Counted from the stretch's first letter, positions 32,131-41,632 are shown. The stretch is 45,457 nt of DNA from JAEUIZ01 sp046155605 (GCA_046155605.1 JBJXFQ010000066.1:1-45457); one strand, 5' to 3'. Notes: generated from the letters alone by a model not told the origin. Numbers and translations: made by a program.

Positions 32131-35100
32131 ATGAAGCCCTTGGATCAATGCCCATCGTCGAAGAAAGCGGGCCTCCCAGGCAAGGACGAACTCGCGCTGA
32201 TCCCGAGCGATCTGCCGCGGCTCGAGGGCCAGGCCACGCGGATGTGGCGCAGCCTGGATGAGGCCGCGGACACGGCGGAGTTTCGCGACTTCCTGCATCG
32301 GGAGTTCCCCGCTGGTGCGTCGGAACTGAGCGAGCCGGCGACGCGGCGGTCGTTCCTGAAGTTGATGGGCGCATCGGTGGCACTGGCAGGAGCGGCCACG
32401 GTGCCGGGCTGCCGCCGCCCTGACCACAAGATCATGCCGTACGCCGCGCGGGTGCCGGAGAACACGATCCCTGGCAAGCCGCTGTTTTTCGCCACGAGCA
32501 TGCCGTTGCCCGGGGGCGGAGCGGAGGGGCTGCTGGTCGAGACGCACGAGGGCCGTCCGACCAAGGTCGAGGGCAACCCGCTGCACCCGATGAACCAGGG
32601 CAAGAGTTCGGTGTGGGCACAGTCGAGCGTGCTCGACATGTATGACCCCGATCGGTTGAAGTTCCCGATCTATCGCCCGAAGGCCGGCGACGAGCGGACC
32701 GCGAGTTGGGAAGACTTCCGCCCGTGGGCCGTGGATCATTTCGCGAAGTTTGATGCTACGCGCGGCGATGGGCTTGCGTTCATCGTCGAGAAGAAGACGA
32801 GCCCGACCCGAGACATGCTCCGCGAGAGGCTCCGCACACGATTCCCGAAGGCGATGTGGGTGCCGTATTCGCCGGCGAGCAGCGATGCCGCGGCGGCGGG
32901 ATCGACGATCGCGTTCGGCGCGCCGATGCGCGAGTTGCTCACACTCACGGAGGCTGGCAAGGTCAAGGCCAAGGTGATCGTCTCGCTCGATCGCGACTTT
33001 CTCGACGCGCCGGAGGCGGGGCAACTCCGCAACGCGCGCGAGTTTGCAGCGACTCGCCGCGTGATCGCCACGACCGACGAGATGAGCCGGCTCTATGTCG
33101 TCGAGCCGGGATTCTCGAATACCGGGGCTTGTGCCGATCATCGGTTGCGGCTTGCGCCGTCGCGGGTGCCGGCGTTTGCCGTCGCGCTCGCCAAGAAGAT
33201 CATGGAGAAGGCCCCGGGCACGGGCGGCGCTCTGGCGTCAGCGCTCGGCGGGCTTGCCGCATCGGGCACGGACATTCCCGAGGCCTTTGTGGATGCGGTT
33301 GCCGAGGATTTGCTCTTCGCCTCCGACGGCCACGGCGGCAAGACGACCCGCACCGGGCAAACGGTGGTGCTCGCGGGCGCTCGCCTGCCTGCCGCGACGC
33401 AGGCACTCGTTCACGCGATCAATGGTGTGCTTGGCAACATCGGTCAGACGGTGTCCTATGTGCCGATGACGCAGGACGAGGCCGCGGGCGACGGCATCGT
33501 CGCGCTCGCCAAGGCGATGGCCGAGAAGCGGGTCAAGACCGTCGTCTGCGTCGAATGCAATCCGGTCTACGACGCGCCCGCAGACGTCGATTTCGCGCAC
33601 GCCTACGAAGGCGTGACAAGCATCTGTCTGAGCGTGGGATCGACGGAGACCGCCGCGGCGTCGATGTGGTCGCTCAACGGCGCGCACTACCTCGAGAGTT
33701 GGGGAGACACCGAATCGGCGGACGGAACGATCGCGCCGATCCAGCCGATGATCGCGCCGCTCTACGAGCCCTCGCTCTCGGAGATCGAGTTCCTCGCGCT
33801 GATCGCCGACCCCAATGGCGGGATGACCGCGCCGGCGACGACGACGCCGGCACCGCCAGCGACGATTCGTCCCGGCCCCAATGCAGCGCCGCCCCGGCCC
33901 TTGCGCGTGGATGACGGCTACGCATTGGTTCGTCAGGCGTGGCGTCAGCGTCTGGGCGCGAGCGTGAACGAGGCCGAGTTTGAGAAGCGCTGGCGTCGCG
34001 CGCTGCACGACGGCATTTTGCACGGCAGCACGCCCAAGCCCGCCGCGCCGACGGTCAGGAGCGATGAGGTCGCGCGGGCCGTGGCCGCGATGACGATCGA
34101 GCCCGCGCCTTCGGCACAGGCGCTCGATGTCGCCTTCACGACGACGCACGTCCATGACGGGCGCTTCGCTAACAACGGCTGGCTGCAGGAACTCCCGCAG
34201 GCCGCGACTCGCGTCGTCTGGGATAACCCGGCGATGATGAGCCCCAAGACGGCCAAGGAACTCGGGTTGCTCCCCGACAAATACAACAAGAAGCACCCGG
34301 ATGACATCTACACGAAGAAGTATCCCGAGGCCCGTGTTGGCAAGCTCGATGTCGGCGGGCGCTCGTTGGAGATCGCGGTCTGGCTCTGCCCCGGCATGGC
34401 GGATCACACGGTCCTTTTGCCTCTAGGCTATGGTCGCACGGTTTGCGGGCGCGTCGGTGATGGCGTCGGATTCAACACTTACGCGATGCGGTCCTCGGGC
34501 GCGCCGTGGATGATGCGGGGCGGCAAGGCCTCGGCCACCACGCGCGGCTATGCGATCGCCAGCACGCAGAATCATTGGTCGCTCGAGGGCCGCACTGCGA
34601 TCCTCCGGCAGGTCGATCTCCCGGCTTGGGCCAAGCACGGCGGCGAGCCAGTGCGGATTGAGCCCGATCGGCTGTACGACACCCGGAAGGAACTGCCTTT
34701 CGGCGAACGCGTCTCGCACGGTGAACTCACCCACACGCCGCCGAACATCAGCATCTATCCGCACCCGTTCCGTGAGGCGGAGGGCAAGCCCTCGCCGCAG
34801 GATGAGACCATGAACGGCCGTGGGGCAAAGCCCGCGCCCGGTTCGGTCTATTCGTCGCGGCCGCAGTGGGGGATGTCGATCGATCTCTCGACCTGCACGG
34901 GCTGCGGGGCGTGTACGGTGGCGTGCCAGGCCGAGAACAACATCGCCATCGTGGGCAAGAAGGAAGTGGCCAAGGGCCGCGAAATGGCCTGGATCCGCGT
35001 CGATCGCTATTTCACGGGGGACGACCCGAACGAGCCGACGCGGATGCTCCACCAGCCGGTGGCCTGCGTGCAGTGTGAGAACGCGCCGTGCGAGACGGTC

Positions 35101-35916
35101 TGCCCCGTCAACGCGACGACGCACGGCCCCGAGGGCATCAACTACATGGTCTACAACCGCTGCATCGGCACGCGGTACTGCGCCAATAACTGCCCTTACA
35201 AAGTACGTCGATTCAACTTCTTCGACTATGGCGTCACGCGGTTCAACGGCGACTACATGGGCAAGGACATGGTCGAGAAACTGCCCATGGTGCCCGGCCA
35301 TGGCAACGGTTCGACGGCCCACAACAAGATCAACCCGAACCTGATCCCGCCGCGCCTCCGCGAGAAACTGGAAGAGATCAGCAAACTCCAGAAGAACCCG
35401 GACGTGACGGTCCGCTCCCGCGGCGTGATGGAGAAATGCACCTACTGCATCCAGCGCATCAACGAGGCCCGCATCGAGACCAAACTGCAAAACCTCGGCG
35501 ATATCCCCGACGGCCTCGTGCAGTCCGCGTGCCAGCAGGCCTGCCCCAGCGGCGCGATCGTCTTCGGCGACCTCCTCGACACCGAGAGCCACGGCGGACG
35601 CGGCAGCCGGGCGCGGGAGATGCATCTCCACCAGCGGTCCTACATGCTGCTGGGCTACCTCAACACGCGTCCTCGCACGACGTACATGGTCCATGTCGCC
35701 AACCCCAACCCGAAACTTCGCACGCCGATCGAGGATCCGTTCGGCCATCACGACGACCACGACAGCCACGGGCATGAGGGCGAGCATGGCGGCAAGCCGA
35801 GCGGAGGGCATTCCGATCTCGGCGTTTCTCGTTCATCCTTTCTCCGCGATTCGGCGAAGGCTCTCGCCGACCGCGGGTACGCGGTGAGCCTCAAAGTTCT
35901 GGGATCGCTGGCCTAA
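32131..35916 (+). CDS. actB: Alternative complex III subunit ActB, iron-sulfur protein fused to molybdopterin-oxidoreductase-like domain
   Basis: A 1261-residue peripheral subunit. A twin-arginine signal (TRRSFLKLMGASVALAGAA) lies at about 70-90, which is typical for ActB and predicts Tat export. Residues about 100-800 are the molybdopterin-oxidoreductase-like part, which in known complexes lacks the cofactor. The C-terminal ferredoxin part (about 910-1170) binds several iron-sulfur clusters through CTGCGACTVACQAENN, CVQCENAPCETVCPVNAT, CIGTRYCANNCPYKVRRF, CTYCIQRINEAR and CQQACPSGAIVFGD. The C-terminus carries a His-rich stretch (HHDDHDSHGHEGEHGG). It is co-transcribed with actA (118 bp gap) and actC (36 bp gap). 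Confidence 0.95.
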   Translation: MKPLDQCPSSKKAGLPGKDELALIPSDLPRLEGQATRMWRSLDEAADTAEFRDFLHREFPAGASELSEPATRRSFLKLMGASVALAGAATVPGCRRPDHKIMPYAARVPENTIPGKPLFFATSMPLPGGGAEGLLVETHEGRPTKVEGNPLHPMNQGKSSVWAQSSVLDMYDPDRLKFPIYRPKAGDERTASWEDFRPWAVDHFAKFDATRGDGLAFIVEKKTSPTRDMLRERLRTRFPKAMWVPYSPASSDAAAAGSTIAFGAPMRELLTLTEAGKVKAKVIVSLDRDFLDAPEAGQLRNAREFAATRRVIATTDEMSRLYVVEPGFSNTGACADHRLRLAPSRVPAFAVALAKKIMEKAPGTGGALASALGGLAASGTDIPEAFVDAVAEDLLFASDGHGGKTTRTGQTVVLAGARLPAATQALVHAINGVLGNIGQTVSYVPMTQDEAAGDGIVALAKAMAEKRVKTVVCVECNPVYDAPADVDFAHAYEGVTSICLSVGSTETAAASMWSLNGAHYLESWGDTESADGTIAPIQPMIAPLYEPSLSEIEFLALIADPNGGMTAPATTTPAPPATIRPGPNAAPPRPLRVDDGYALVRQAWRQRLGASVNEAEFEKRWRRALHDGILHGSTPKPAAPTVRSDEVARAVAAMTIEPAPSAQALDVAFTTTHVHDGRFANNGWLQELPQAATRVVWDNPAMMSPKTAKELGLLPDKYNKKHPDDIYTKKYPEARVGKLDVGGRSLEIAVWLCPGMADHTVLLPLGYGRTVCGRVGDGVGFNTYAMRSSGAPWMMRGGKASATTRGYAIASTQNHWSLEGRTAILRQVDLPAWAKHGGEPVRIEPDRLYDTRKELPFGERVSHGELTHTPPNISIYPHPFREAEGKPSPQDETMNGRGAKPAPGSVYSSRPQWGMSIDLSTCTGCGACTVACQAENNIAIVGKKEVAKGREMAWIRVDRYFTGDDPNEPTRMLHQPVACVQCENAPCETVCPVNATTHGPEGINYMVYNRCIGTRYCANNCPYKVRRFNFFDYGVTRFNGDYMGKDMVEKLPMVPGHGNGSTAHNKINPNLIPPRLREKLEEISKLQKNPDVTVRSRGVMEKCTYCIQRINEARIETKLQNLGDIPDGLVQSACQQACPSGAIVFGDLLDTESHGGRGSRAREMHLHQRSYMLLGYLNTRPRTTYMVHVANPNPKLRTPIEDPFGHHDDHDSHGHEGEHGGKPSGGHSDLGVSRSSFLRDSAKALADRGYAVSLKVLGSLA

Positions 35917-35952
35917 AGGAGCGCGGGTCCGCCCGCCCAAGCGAGCACACGC

Positions 35953-37494
35953 ATGACAAGCATGAATCCAGACAAGGTGACCGCCGAGAGGCTCGCGGGG
36001 CTCGCGCCCGGAGCGGCTTGGGAGCCCGCGCCGGGCACGGGCGACGGCTCGCTGATCGATGATCCCGCGGTGCGTGCGCCGCTGGTCCTCAACAATCGCT
36101 CGTTCACCGAAGTCACCGACATCATCTGCGGCTACACCGAGAACAAGCCCGGTCGTTGGTGGCTGCCCACGCTTGGCTTCACCTCGACCGTCGCCGGCGT
36201 CGGCACGATCTTCATCCTCTATCTGCTCATCACCGGCGTCGGGACGTGGGGGCTGAATAACCAGGTTGACTGGGCGTGGGACATCACCAACTTCGTGTTC
36301 TGGATCGGCATCGGCCACGCCGGCACGCTCATCTCCGCCATCTTGTGCCTCCTCAAGCAGAAGTGGCGCACGGCGGTGAACCGTTCGGCCGAGGCCATGA
36401 CGATCTTTGCCGTCATCTGCGCCGGCACCTTCCCGGGCATCCATGTCGGGCGCGTCTGGATGGCCTGGATGCTCTTCCCCATCCCCAACTCCAACTGGAT
36501 CTGGCCCAACTTCCGATCCCCGCTCCTCTGGGACGTCTTCGCGGTCAGCACCTACGGCACGGTCTCGCTGCTCTTCTGGTACATGGGCATGATCCCGGAC
36601 CTCGCGACGCTCCGTGACCGCGCCGATCAGCGGCTGCGCAAACTAGGCACCTTGGCCCCAACCCTGCCGTTCGTCGGCATCCGTGTGGACAAGTTGCGTG
36701 CGATGATCTATGGCCTCCTGGCTCTGGGCTGGCGATTCAGCAGCCGCCACTGGCACCGGTACGAGAAGGCCTACATGCTCCTCGCGGGCGTCTCGACGCC
36801 GCTGGTGCTGTCGGTCCACTCGATCGTCTCGTTCGATTTCGCCACGTCGATCCTCCCCGGATGGCACACGACCATCTTTCCGCCCTACTTCGTAGCGGGC
36901 GCCATCTTCGGCGGCTTCGCGATGGTGCTCCTCTTGCTCATCCCGGCGCGAGAGTTGTATCCGAACATGAAGGACTTCATCACCCTTCGCCACCTCGAGA
37001 ACATGGCGAAGATCATCCTCGTCACCGGCATGATGGTCGGCTTCGCCTACGCGATGGAGTTCTTCGTCGCCTGGTACAGCGGAAACGAACTCGAACTCTC
37101 CGTCTTCCTCAACAACCGAGCCAATCCCGCCAAGGCACCGTATTGGTGGGCCTACTGGACGATGATCTTCTGCAACGTCATCAGCCCGCAGGTCTTCTGG
37201 AACAAGGCGATGCGGCAGAACCCGCTCGTCATCTTCATCGTCTCCGTCCTTGTCACCATCGGCATGTGGTTCGAGCGATTCGTCATCATCGTCACCTCGC
37301 TCCACCGCGCCTTCCTCCCGGGCGAATGGCACATGTTCTTCCCAACCGCCGTGGACATCGGTATCTTCGTCGGTAGCCTCGGCATCTTCACGACGTTGTT
37401 CCTTTTGTTCATGCGAGTGCTGCCGGTCTTTGCTATGGCGGAGTTGAAGGCGGTGCTCCCGCAGGCCGACCCCCACGCGGAAGGAGGTCACTGA
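35953..37494 (+). CDS. actC: Alternative complex III subunit ActC, NrfD-like quinol-binding membrane protein
   Basis: A 513-residue polytopic subunit (ATG 35953, or 35962 three codons later). It has about ten membrane helices from residue 75 on. NrfD/PsrC-family features include RWWLPTLGFTSTVAGVGTIF in the first helix, FWIGIGHAGTLISAIL with the histidine and glycine-rich turn near the quinol site, and SVHSIVSFDFATSILPGWHT followed by TIFPPYFVAGAIFGGFAM. In ACIII this subunit oxidises menaquinol or ubiquinol and hands electrons to ActB. The gene ends 1 bp before actD (TGACATG), so translation is almost certainly coupled. Confidence 0.95.
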   Translation: MTSMNPDKVTAERLAGLAPGAAWEPAPGTGDGSLIDDPAVRAPLVLNNRSFTEVTDIICGYTENKPGRWWLPTLGFTSTVAGVGTIFILYLLITGVGTWGLNNQVDWAWDITNFVFWIGIGHAGTLISAILCLLKQKWRTAVNRSAEAMTIFAVICAGTFPGIHVGRVWMAWMLFPIPNSNWIWPNFRSPLLWDVFAVSTYGTVSLLFWYMGMIPDLATLRDRADQRLRKLGTLAPTLPFVGIRVDKLRAMIYGLLALGWRFSSRHWHRYEKAYMLLAGVSTPLVLSVHSIVSFDFATSILPGWHTTIFPPYFVAGAIFGGFAMVLLLLIPARELYPNMKDFITLRHLENMAKIILVTGMMVGFAYAMEFFVAWYSGNELELSVFLNNRANPAKAPYWWAYWTMIFCNVISPQVFWNKAMRQNPLVIFIVSVLVTIGMWFERFVIIVTSLHRAFLPGEWHMFFPTAVDIGIFVGSLGIFTTLFLLFMRVLPVFAMAELKAVLPQADPHAEGGH

Positions 37495-37495
37495 C

Positions 37496-38113
37496 ATGGC
37501 GCTCCTCGACATGCTCCAGAAACTCGGAGCACACAACTATCTTCCGATCCCGCGACCCGCGCCGCGATTCGTCACCGAATCCGGTGCCGAGGTGTATGGC
37601 GTGCTCGCCGAGTTCCACACGCCGTCGAGCGTCTACCAGGCCGCCGAGAAAGTGCGTGACAAGGGCTTCACACGCTGGGACGTCTTCACGCCGTTCCCGA
37701 TCCACGGCATCGAAGAGGCCATGGGCGTCAAGCGAACGATTCTGCCTGTCATCATGGCCTGTGGCGCGTTCACCGGCACGTTTCTGGCACTGCTGATGCA
37801 GTGGTGGATGGGTGCGATCGATTATCCGACAGTCGTCCAGGGCAAGCCACACGCCGCGTGGGAGCCGTGGGTGCCGATCACGTTCGAGTTGAGCATCCTG
37901 CTTGGCTCCTTCACGGTGCTGATTGCGATGCTCATGCTCAACGGCCTGCCGCGATGGCACCATCCGCTGTTCGCGAGTGATCGCTTTCTCCGCGTGAGCC
38001 AGGATCGTTTCGCGATCGCCGTCGAGGCCGTGGACCCCAAGTTCGATCCGCACGAGGTCAGGCGTCTCCTCGAATCCGCGGGTGCCAAGCATGTCGAACT
38101 CATTGAGGAGTGA
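37496..38113 (+). CDS. actD: Alternative complex III subunit ActD (DUF3341)
   Basis: A 205-residue membrane subunit. VYGVLAEFHTPSSVYQAAEK followed by VRDKGFTRWDVFTPFPIHG is the DUF3341 signature. Two membrane helices follow (about 81-106, LPVIMACGAFTGTFLALLMQ; about 130-152, FELSILLGSFTVLIAMLML). FDPHEVRRLLESAGAKHVEL is the usual ActD C-terminus. It is a structural subunit bridging the membrane arm and ActB. It starts 2 nt after actC stops and is followed 8 nt later by actE. Confidence 0.93.
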   Translation: MALLDMLQKLGAHNYLPIPRPAPRFVTESGAEVYGVLAEFHTPSSVYQAAEKVRDKGFTRWDVFTPFPIHGIEEAMGVKRTILPVIMACGAFTGTFLALLMQWWMGAIDYPTVVQGKPHAAWEPWVPITFELSILLGSFTVLIAMLMLNGLPRWHHPLFASDRFLRVSQDRFAIAVEAVDPKFDPHEVRRLLESAGAKHVELIEE

Positions 38114-38120
38114 GCCGCCG

Positions 38121-39005
38121 ATGAACCCCGATCGCGCAATCACGATGAGGCTGGCCCTGGCGGCGTGTGCCGCGCTGGCGCTGGGGGGCTGCCGGGGCGA
38201 CCGCGAGGACGCCCCACCGCGGCAGTTCTTCCCCGACATGGACGATTCGCCCAAGTGGAAGCCGCAGTCCCAGAGCGACTTCTTCGCCGATGGCCGCGCG
38301 ATGCGCCCGCTCGTCGATGGCGTCGTTCCTTCGTCGCGCTGGGCGCTGGGCGCGACGGAGTTTGCCGGGACCGACGGCAGCGTCGCCTGGGCGCAGGCCT
38401 TCCGAGACGAACGAACCTCCCTGCTCAAGGAAGACTCCGCCGTCTACTCCGGCCTCGACGCGCAGGGCCTCTATGTCGAGCGGATTCCCATCCCCGTCAC
38501 CGAGGCTTTGATGGCCCGCGGCCGCGAGCGGTTCAATATCTACTGCTCCGCCTGCCACGGCTATTCGGGCGACGGGCAGGGCATGGTCGCTCAGAAGTGG
38601 GCGGCACCCGTGCCGAGTTTCCACGATCCCAAGTACATCGACATGACCGAGGCCGCGGGCCGCGGGCGCGACGGCTTTATCTTCTACACCGCGATGCATG
38701 GCGTGCCCGGTCCTGACGGGTTCGCGCACGACTATGACCCTGCCGACAAGCGGCTCGAGAAGATGAAAGCGATGAAGATGCCGGGCTACGCGCACGCCCT
38801 GAGCGAGCGCGATGCATGGGCGATCACCGCATACATCCGCGCGCTGCAGGAGAAGACCACGCTCGAGCAGATCCCCGAGCCGCGGCGGGCTCCGCTCGAA
38901 CAGGAGCGTGCTCGGCTCACAGCGCCTCCCCCAGCGCCGGCACCGGTACCCGCGGCCGCTCCCGGCGCGGCTCCGTCCTCCTCCCCGGCGGGAGCCAAGC
39001 CATGA
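38121..39005 (+). CDS. actE: Alternative complex III subunit ActE, monoheme cytochrome c lipoprotein
   Basis: A 294-residue exported cytochrome from ATG 38121 (residues above it are non-coding-like). A lipobox, LALGGC, ends the signal peptide MNPDRAITMRLALAACAALA, so the subunit is lipid-anchored. The single heme site is CSACH in RFNIYCSACHGYSGDGQGMV. A conserved FYTAMHGVPG and a later MKMPGYAHAL supply candidate axial Met ligands. The last 50 residues are a Pro/Ala-rich tail. ActE carries electrons from the pentaheme subunit to the oxidase. Its stop overlaps the actF start (ATGA at 39002-39005). Confidence 0.93.
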   Translation: MNPDRAITMRLALAACAALALGGCRGDREDAPPRQFFPDMDDSPKWKPQSQSDFFADGRAMRPLVDGVVPSSRWALGATEFAGTDGSVAWAQAFRDERTSLLKEDSAVYSGLDAQGLYVERIPIPVTEALMARGRERFNIYCSACHGYSGDGQGMVAQKWAAPVPSFHDPKYIDMTEAAGRGRDGFIFYTAMHGVPGPDGFAHDYDPADKRLEKMKAMKMPGYAHALSERDAWAITAYIRALQEKTTLEQIPEPRRAPLEQERARLTAPPPAPAPVPAAAPGAAPSSSPAGAKP

Positions 39006-40288
39006 GCCAGATCGCCGCACATCACACCCACTCGCACGACGATCATGGGCACCATCACGCGGACCTTTCGGACGCGAACGTGATGATGCCGCCCGGCGCG
39101 GCCGCCAAGTTCTCGATGCCGCTGCTCGTCATCGGACTGGTGGGCGTGGTTATCACGGTGGTCGGTGGGTTTGCGCTCGGCCTCCGACATGCACTGGCCG
39201 CCTACCACGTCGGCGCGATGACCGCGCTGGCCATGGGCCTGGGCGGGATGTTCTTCGTGCTGCTCTTCCACCTCATGGGTGCCGGCTGGGCCGTCACGCT
39301 CCGCCGCCAGTTTGAAAACTTGATGAGCCTCGCGCCGATCGCGGCCATCATGGTGCTTCCCGTGCTGGTCATCGACATCCTGGCGGGCGGGCAACTCTTC
39401 GCGTGGCTGGGCGAGGACGCACGCAAGACCGACACACTCCTCCAGGGCAAGGCGGGCTATCTCTCGCCCATGTTCTTCACGATCCGAGTCCTCTTCTACA
39501 TCCTCGTCTGGGCCTATCTCGCCAAGCGGCTCCGCGGCCTTTCCATCGAGCAGGACCGCAGCGGCGACAAGTGGCTCTCCAACCGCGCACGCTTCACGTC
39601 GTCATGGGGGATGCTGATCTTCGCGCTGACGACCGCCTTCGCCGCGTTCGATTGGCTCAAATCCGTCGATTACCGATTCTTCAGCACGATGTGGGGCGTC
39701 TATTACTTCGCCGGGGCGGCGGGAACGGCCATCGCCGTCGTCATCATCATCGTGGCCATGCTCCGCGGGCAGGGGCGGCTCAAGGGACTCGTCACCGACG
39801 AGCACGCCCACGACCTCGCCAAGATCCTCTTCGCCTTTACCGTTTTCTGGGCTTACATCGCCTTCAGCCAGTACTTCCTCATTTGGTATGCCAACATCCC
39901 GGAGGAGACCGCTTTCTACAACGCCCGCAAGACCGGCGGCTGGCAGTATCTCTCGGCGTTCATCTGCTTCGGCCACTTCATCGTCCCGTTCTATCTGCTG
40001 CTCTGGCGTCGAGTCCGCCGCACCTTCGGGCTGCTCGCGTTCATGGCGATGTGGGCCATCCTCATGGAGGTGGTGGACCTCGCGTGGATCGTGCGGCCGA
40101 TGGTCTATGCCGGCGCGCAATACCCAGACAAGATCATGCTGAGCGCAGTCTGGCTCGATCTCGCAGGAGCGCTCGGCCCGATCTGCCTGTTCCTGGGCCT
40201 GCTGGCCCGGAGGGTCTGCTCCGGCGTGCTCATCCCCATCCGTGATCCTCGCCTCAAGGAAGCCCTCGCTCACAAGAACTACGTCTGA
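39002..40288 (+). CDS. actF: Alternative complex III subunit ActF, polytopic membrane protein
   Basis: A 428-residue subunit with about ten membrane helices, the second quinol-site-like protein of ACIII and a relative of ActC without clear quinol residues. The N-terminus is His-rich (HHTHSHDDHGHHHAD), before AAKFSMPLLVIGLVGVVITV. LTTAFAAFDWLKSVDYRFFS followed by TMWGVYYFAGAAG is the family hallmark, and AFSQYFLIWYANIPEETAFY follows. Translation is coupled to actE through the ATGA overlap. The upstream frame is open to 38816, but that part is shadow of actE. Confidence 0.93.
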   Translation: MSQIAAHHTHSHDDHGHHHADLSDANVMMPPGAAAKFSMPLLVIGLVGVVITVVGGFALGLRHALAAYHVGAMTALAMGLGGMFFVLLFHLMGAGWAVTLRRQFENLMSLAPIAAIMVLPVLVIDILAGGQLFAWLGEDARKTDTLLQGKAGYLSPMFFTIRVLFYILVWAYLAKRLRGLSIEQDRSGDKWLSNRARFTSSWGMLIFALTTAFAAFDWLKSVDYRFFSTMWGVYYFAGAAGTAIAVVIIIVAMLRGQGRLKGLVTDEHAHDLAKILFAFTVFWAYIAFSQYFLIWYANIPEETAFYNARKTGGWQYLSAFICFGHFIVPFYLLLWRRVRRTFGLLAFMAMWAILMEVVDLAWIVRPMVYAGAQYPDKIMLSAVWLDLAGALGPICLFLGLLARRVCSGVLIPIRDPRLKEALAHKNYV

Positions 40289-40308
40289 CCGACCAAGGAA
40301 TCGCACCG

Positions 40309-40704
40309 ATGTCGCACAAGCCCGAATACCTGCCGCATGAGCACGAGGAGCCGGATGCCTGGCACCGCCACACCGCGGACGAGGGTGCCCCGCAGACCGA
40401 GCACGCTTCCTCGGTCAACTCCGCGATCCTGCTGGTGGTCTTTGTCGCGTGCCTGCTCTTTGTCGCCGCCACGATAGCGGCCTCGATCCTCTACTTCCGC
40501 GTCTACACCAATGACCTCAAGATCGCCCGTATCGAGAACACCGAACTCTCCAAGGGCTCGCTCAACTACCGCACGCAGACCGAGCAGCGGCTGACGGGGT
40601 ACATGTGGTCCGACGCCGCCGCGGCACAGGCCGGCCGCGTCTCGGTCCCCATCGACGAGGCTATGTCCAACGTCATCAACCGGTACCAGAGCAAGGGCAA
40701 CTGA
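40309..40704 (+). CDS. Single-pass membrane protein of the act-cox cluster, unknown role
   Basis: A 131-residue protein with a His/Glu-rich N-terminus (HKPEYLPHEHEEPDAWHRH), one membrane helix at about 41-65 (AILLVVFVACLLFVAATIAA) and a short exterior domain with VSVPIDEAMSNVINRY at the end. I recall similar one-helix proteins placed between actF and the oxidase genes in other ACIII clusters, but I do not know a function. It may be a small accessory subunit (ActG-like) linking the complexes. It begins 20 bp after actF, and its stop shares bases with the SCO start (TGATG). Confidence 0.7.
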   Translation: MSHKPEYLPHEHEEPDAWHRHTADEGAPQTEHASSVNSAILLVVFVACLLFVAATIAASILYFRVYTNDLKIARIENTELSKGSLNYRTQTEQRLTGYMWSDAAAAQAGRVSVPIDEAMSNVINRYQSKGN

Positions 40705-41570
40705 TGCGTCGAGGGCTCGGCATCCTGGTCGGTGTTCTCGCGGCCCTCGCCTCGACGCTTGGCGCGCGCGCGCAGCAGGACAAGACACCCGAACCGCTCT
40801 CGGGCCTCGACCTCGAACCCAAACTCGGCCAGTTTGTCCCCGCTGATGTCAAACTCACCAACGCCGACGGCAAGAGCGTCGTCCTGGGCGACTATCTCAA
40901 CCACGGCAAGCCCGTCCTCCTCTCGCTCGTCTACTTCCGTTGCCCCATGATGTGCCCGCTGACGCTCACGCGGCTCCAGGAGCGCCTCAACGCCGTGCCG
41001 TTCACTCTCGGCGATGATTTCCTGAGCGTCGTGGTGAGTTTCGACTCGACGGAGAACGCCGAGGCGGCGCGCCTGGCGCGAGATGTCTATATCGCGGGCT
41101 ATACGCGCTCAACCTCGCCCACGGCCCGCGCGGGCTGGACGTTCCACGCCGCCGAAGCGGGCGAGTCCAAGCGGCTGGCGGACTCGATCGGTTTCAAGTA
41201 TCGCTTCATCCCGGAATCAAGCCAGTTCTCGCACGGCTCGGTCATCGCCGTGCTGACGCCCGATGGCCGCGTCGCGCGATATCTCGACGGCCTGGGCAGC
41301 GATGCGAAGGAACTGCGGCTAGCGCTTCTTGAGGCGACCGAGGGCAAGATCGCGAGAACGTGGGGCGACTTCTTCCTGCACCTGTGCTACCGCTATGACC
41401 CGCACGCGGGCGCGTACACGGTGCAGGCGATGCGACTCATGCGGGCCGGGGGCGTGCTCACGATGCTCGCCATCGGTGGGCTGATTTTCGGCACGCGGCT
41501 TCGCCGACGCATCACCGGCGCTCGTGCCGCATCCAAGGCACCCGCGCTGGCGCTGGGGAGGACGGCATGA
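40704..41570 (+). CDS. SCO1/SenC-family copper chaperone
   Basis: A 288-residue exported thioredoxin-fold protein. It delivers copper to, or reduces the cysteines of, the CuA site of oxidase subunit II. Start ATG 40704 overlaps the previous stop. The signal peptide is MRRGLGILVGVLAALASTLG, ending near ARA-QQD. The copper ligands are Cys80 and Cys84 in YFRCPMMCPLTL and His177 in SSQFSHGSVIAV. A C-terminal membrane helix (about 252-270, AGGVLTMLAIGGLIFGTRLR) anchors it, unlike many SCO proteins that are anchored at the N-terminus. It sits directly before the subunit II gene, with a bridging 21-codon ORF between them. Confidence 0.93.
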   Translation: MRRGLGILVGVLAALASTLGARAQQDKTPEPLSGLDLEPKLGQFVPADVKLTNADGKSVVLGDYLNHGKPVLLSLVYFRCPMMCPLTLTRLQERLNAVPFTLGDDFLSVVVSFDSTENAEAARLARDVYIAGYTRSTSPTARAGWTFHAAEAGESKRLADSIGFKYRFIPESSQFSHGSVIAVLTPDGRVARYLDGLGSDAKELRLALLEATEGKIARTWGDFFLHLCYRYDPHAGAYTVQAMRLMRAGGVLTMLAIGGLIFGTRLRRRITGARAASKAPALALGRTA

Positions 41571-41632
41571 CGAACACCATTCGCGCGCCCAGGCGGGCGG
41601 CGGCACATCGCACGACGGGGCGCACGCCATGA
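41567..41632 (+). CDS. 21-codon bridging ORF between sco and ctaC, possible coupling leader
   Basis: ATG 41567 overlaps the SCO stop (ATGA, 41567-41570), and the ORF's TGA (41630-41632) overlaps the ctaC start (ATGA at 41629). It reads MTNTIRAPRRAAAHRTTGRT then P and stop, a basic, low-complexity peptide. The GGAGG at 41557-41561 upstream of ATG 41567 is a good ribosome binding site, whereas the ctaC ATG has none. Ribosomes could therefore enter here and restart at ctaC. The peptide itself need not be functional. This is read from overlaps, with no homolog known to me. Confidence 0.45.
   Translation: MTNTIRAPRRAAAHRTTGRTP

Noticed and set aside
34423..35811. Long minus-strand ORF antisense to actB (and similar long antisense ORFs at 43102-45438, 19887-21413, 26579-28363, 2541-3782)
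   Set aside because: All lie fully inside well-recognised genes on the other strand and encode Arg/His/Asp-rich, low-complexity sequence typical of the shadow frames of high-GC genes.
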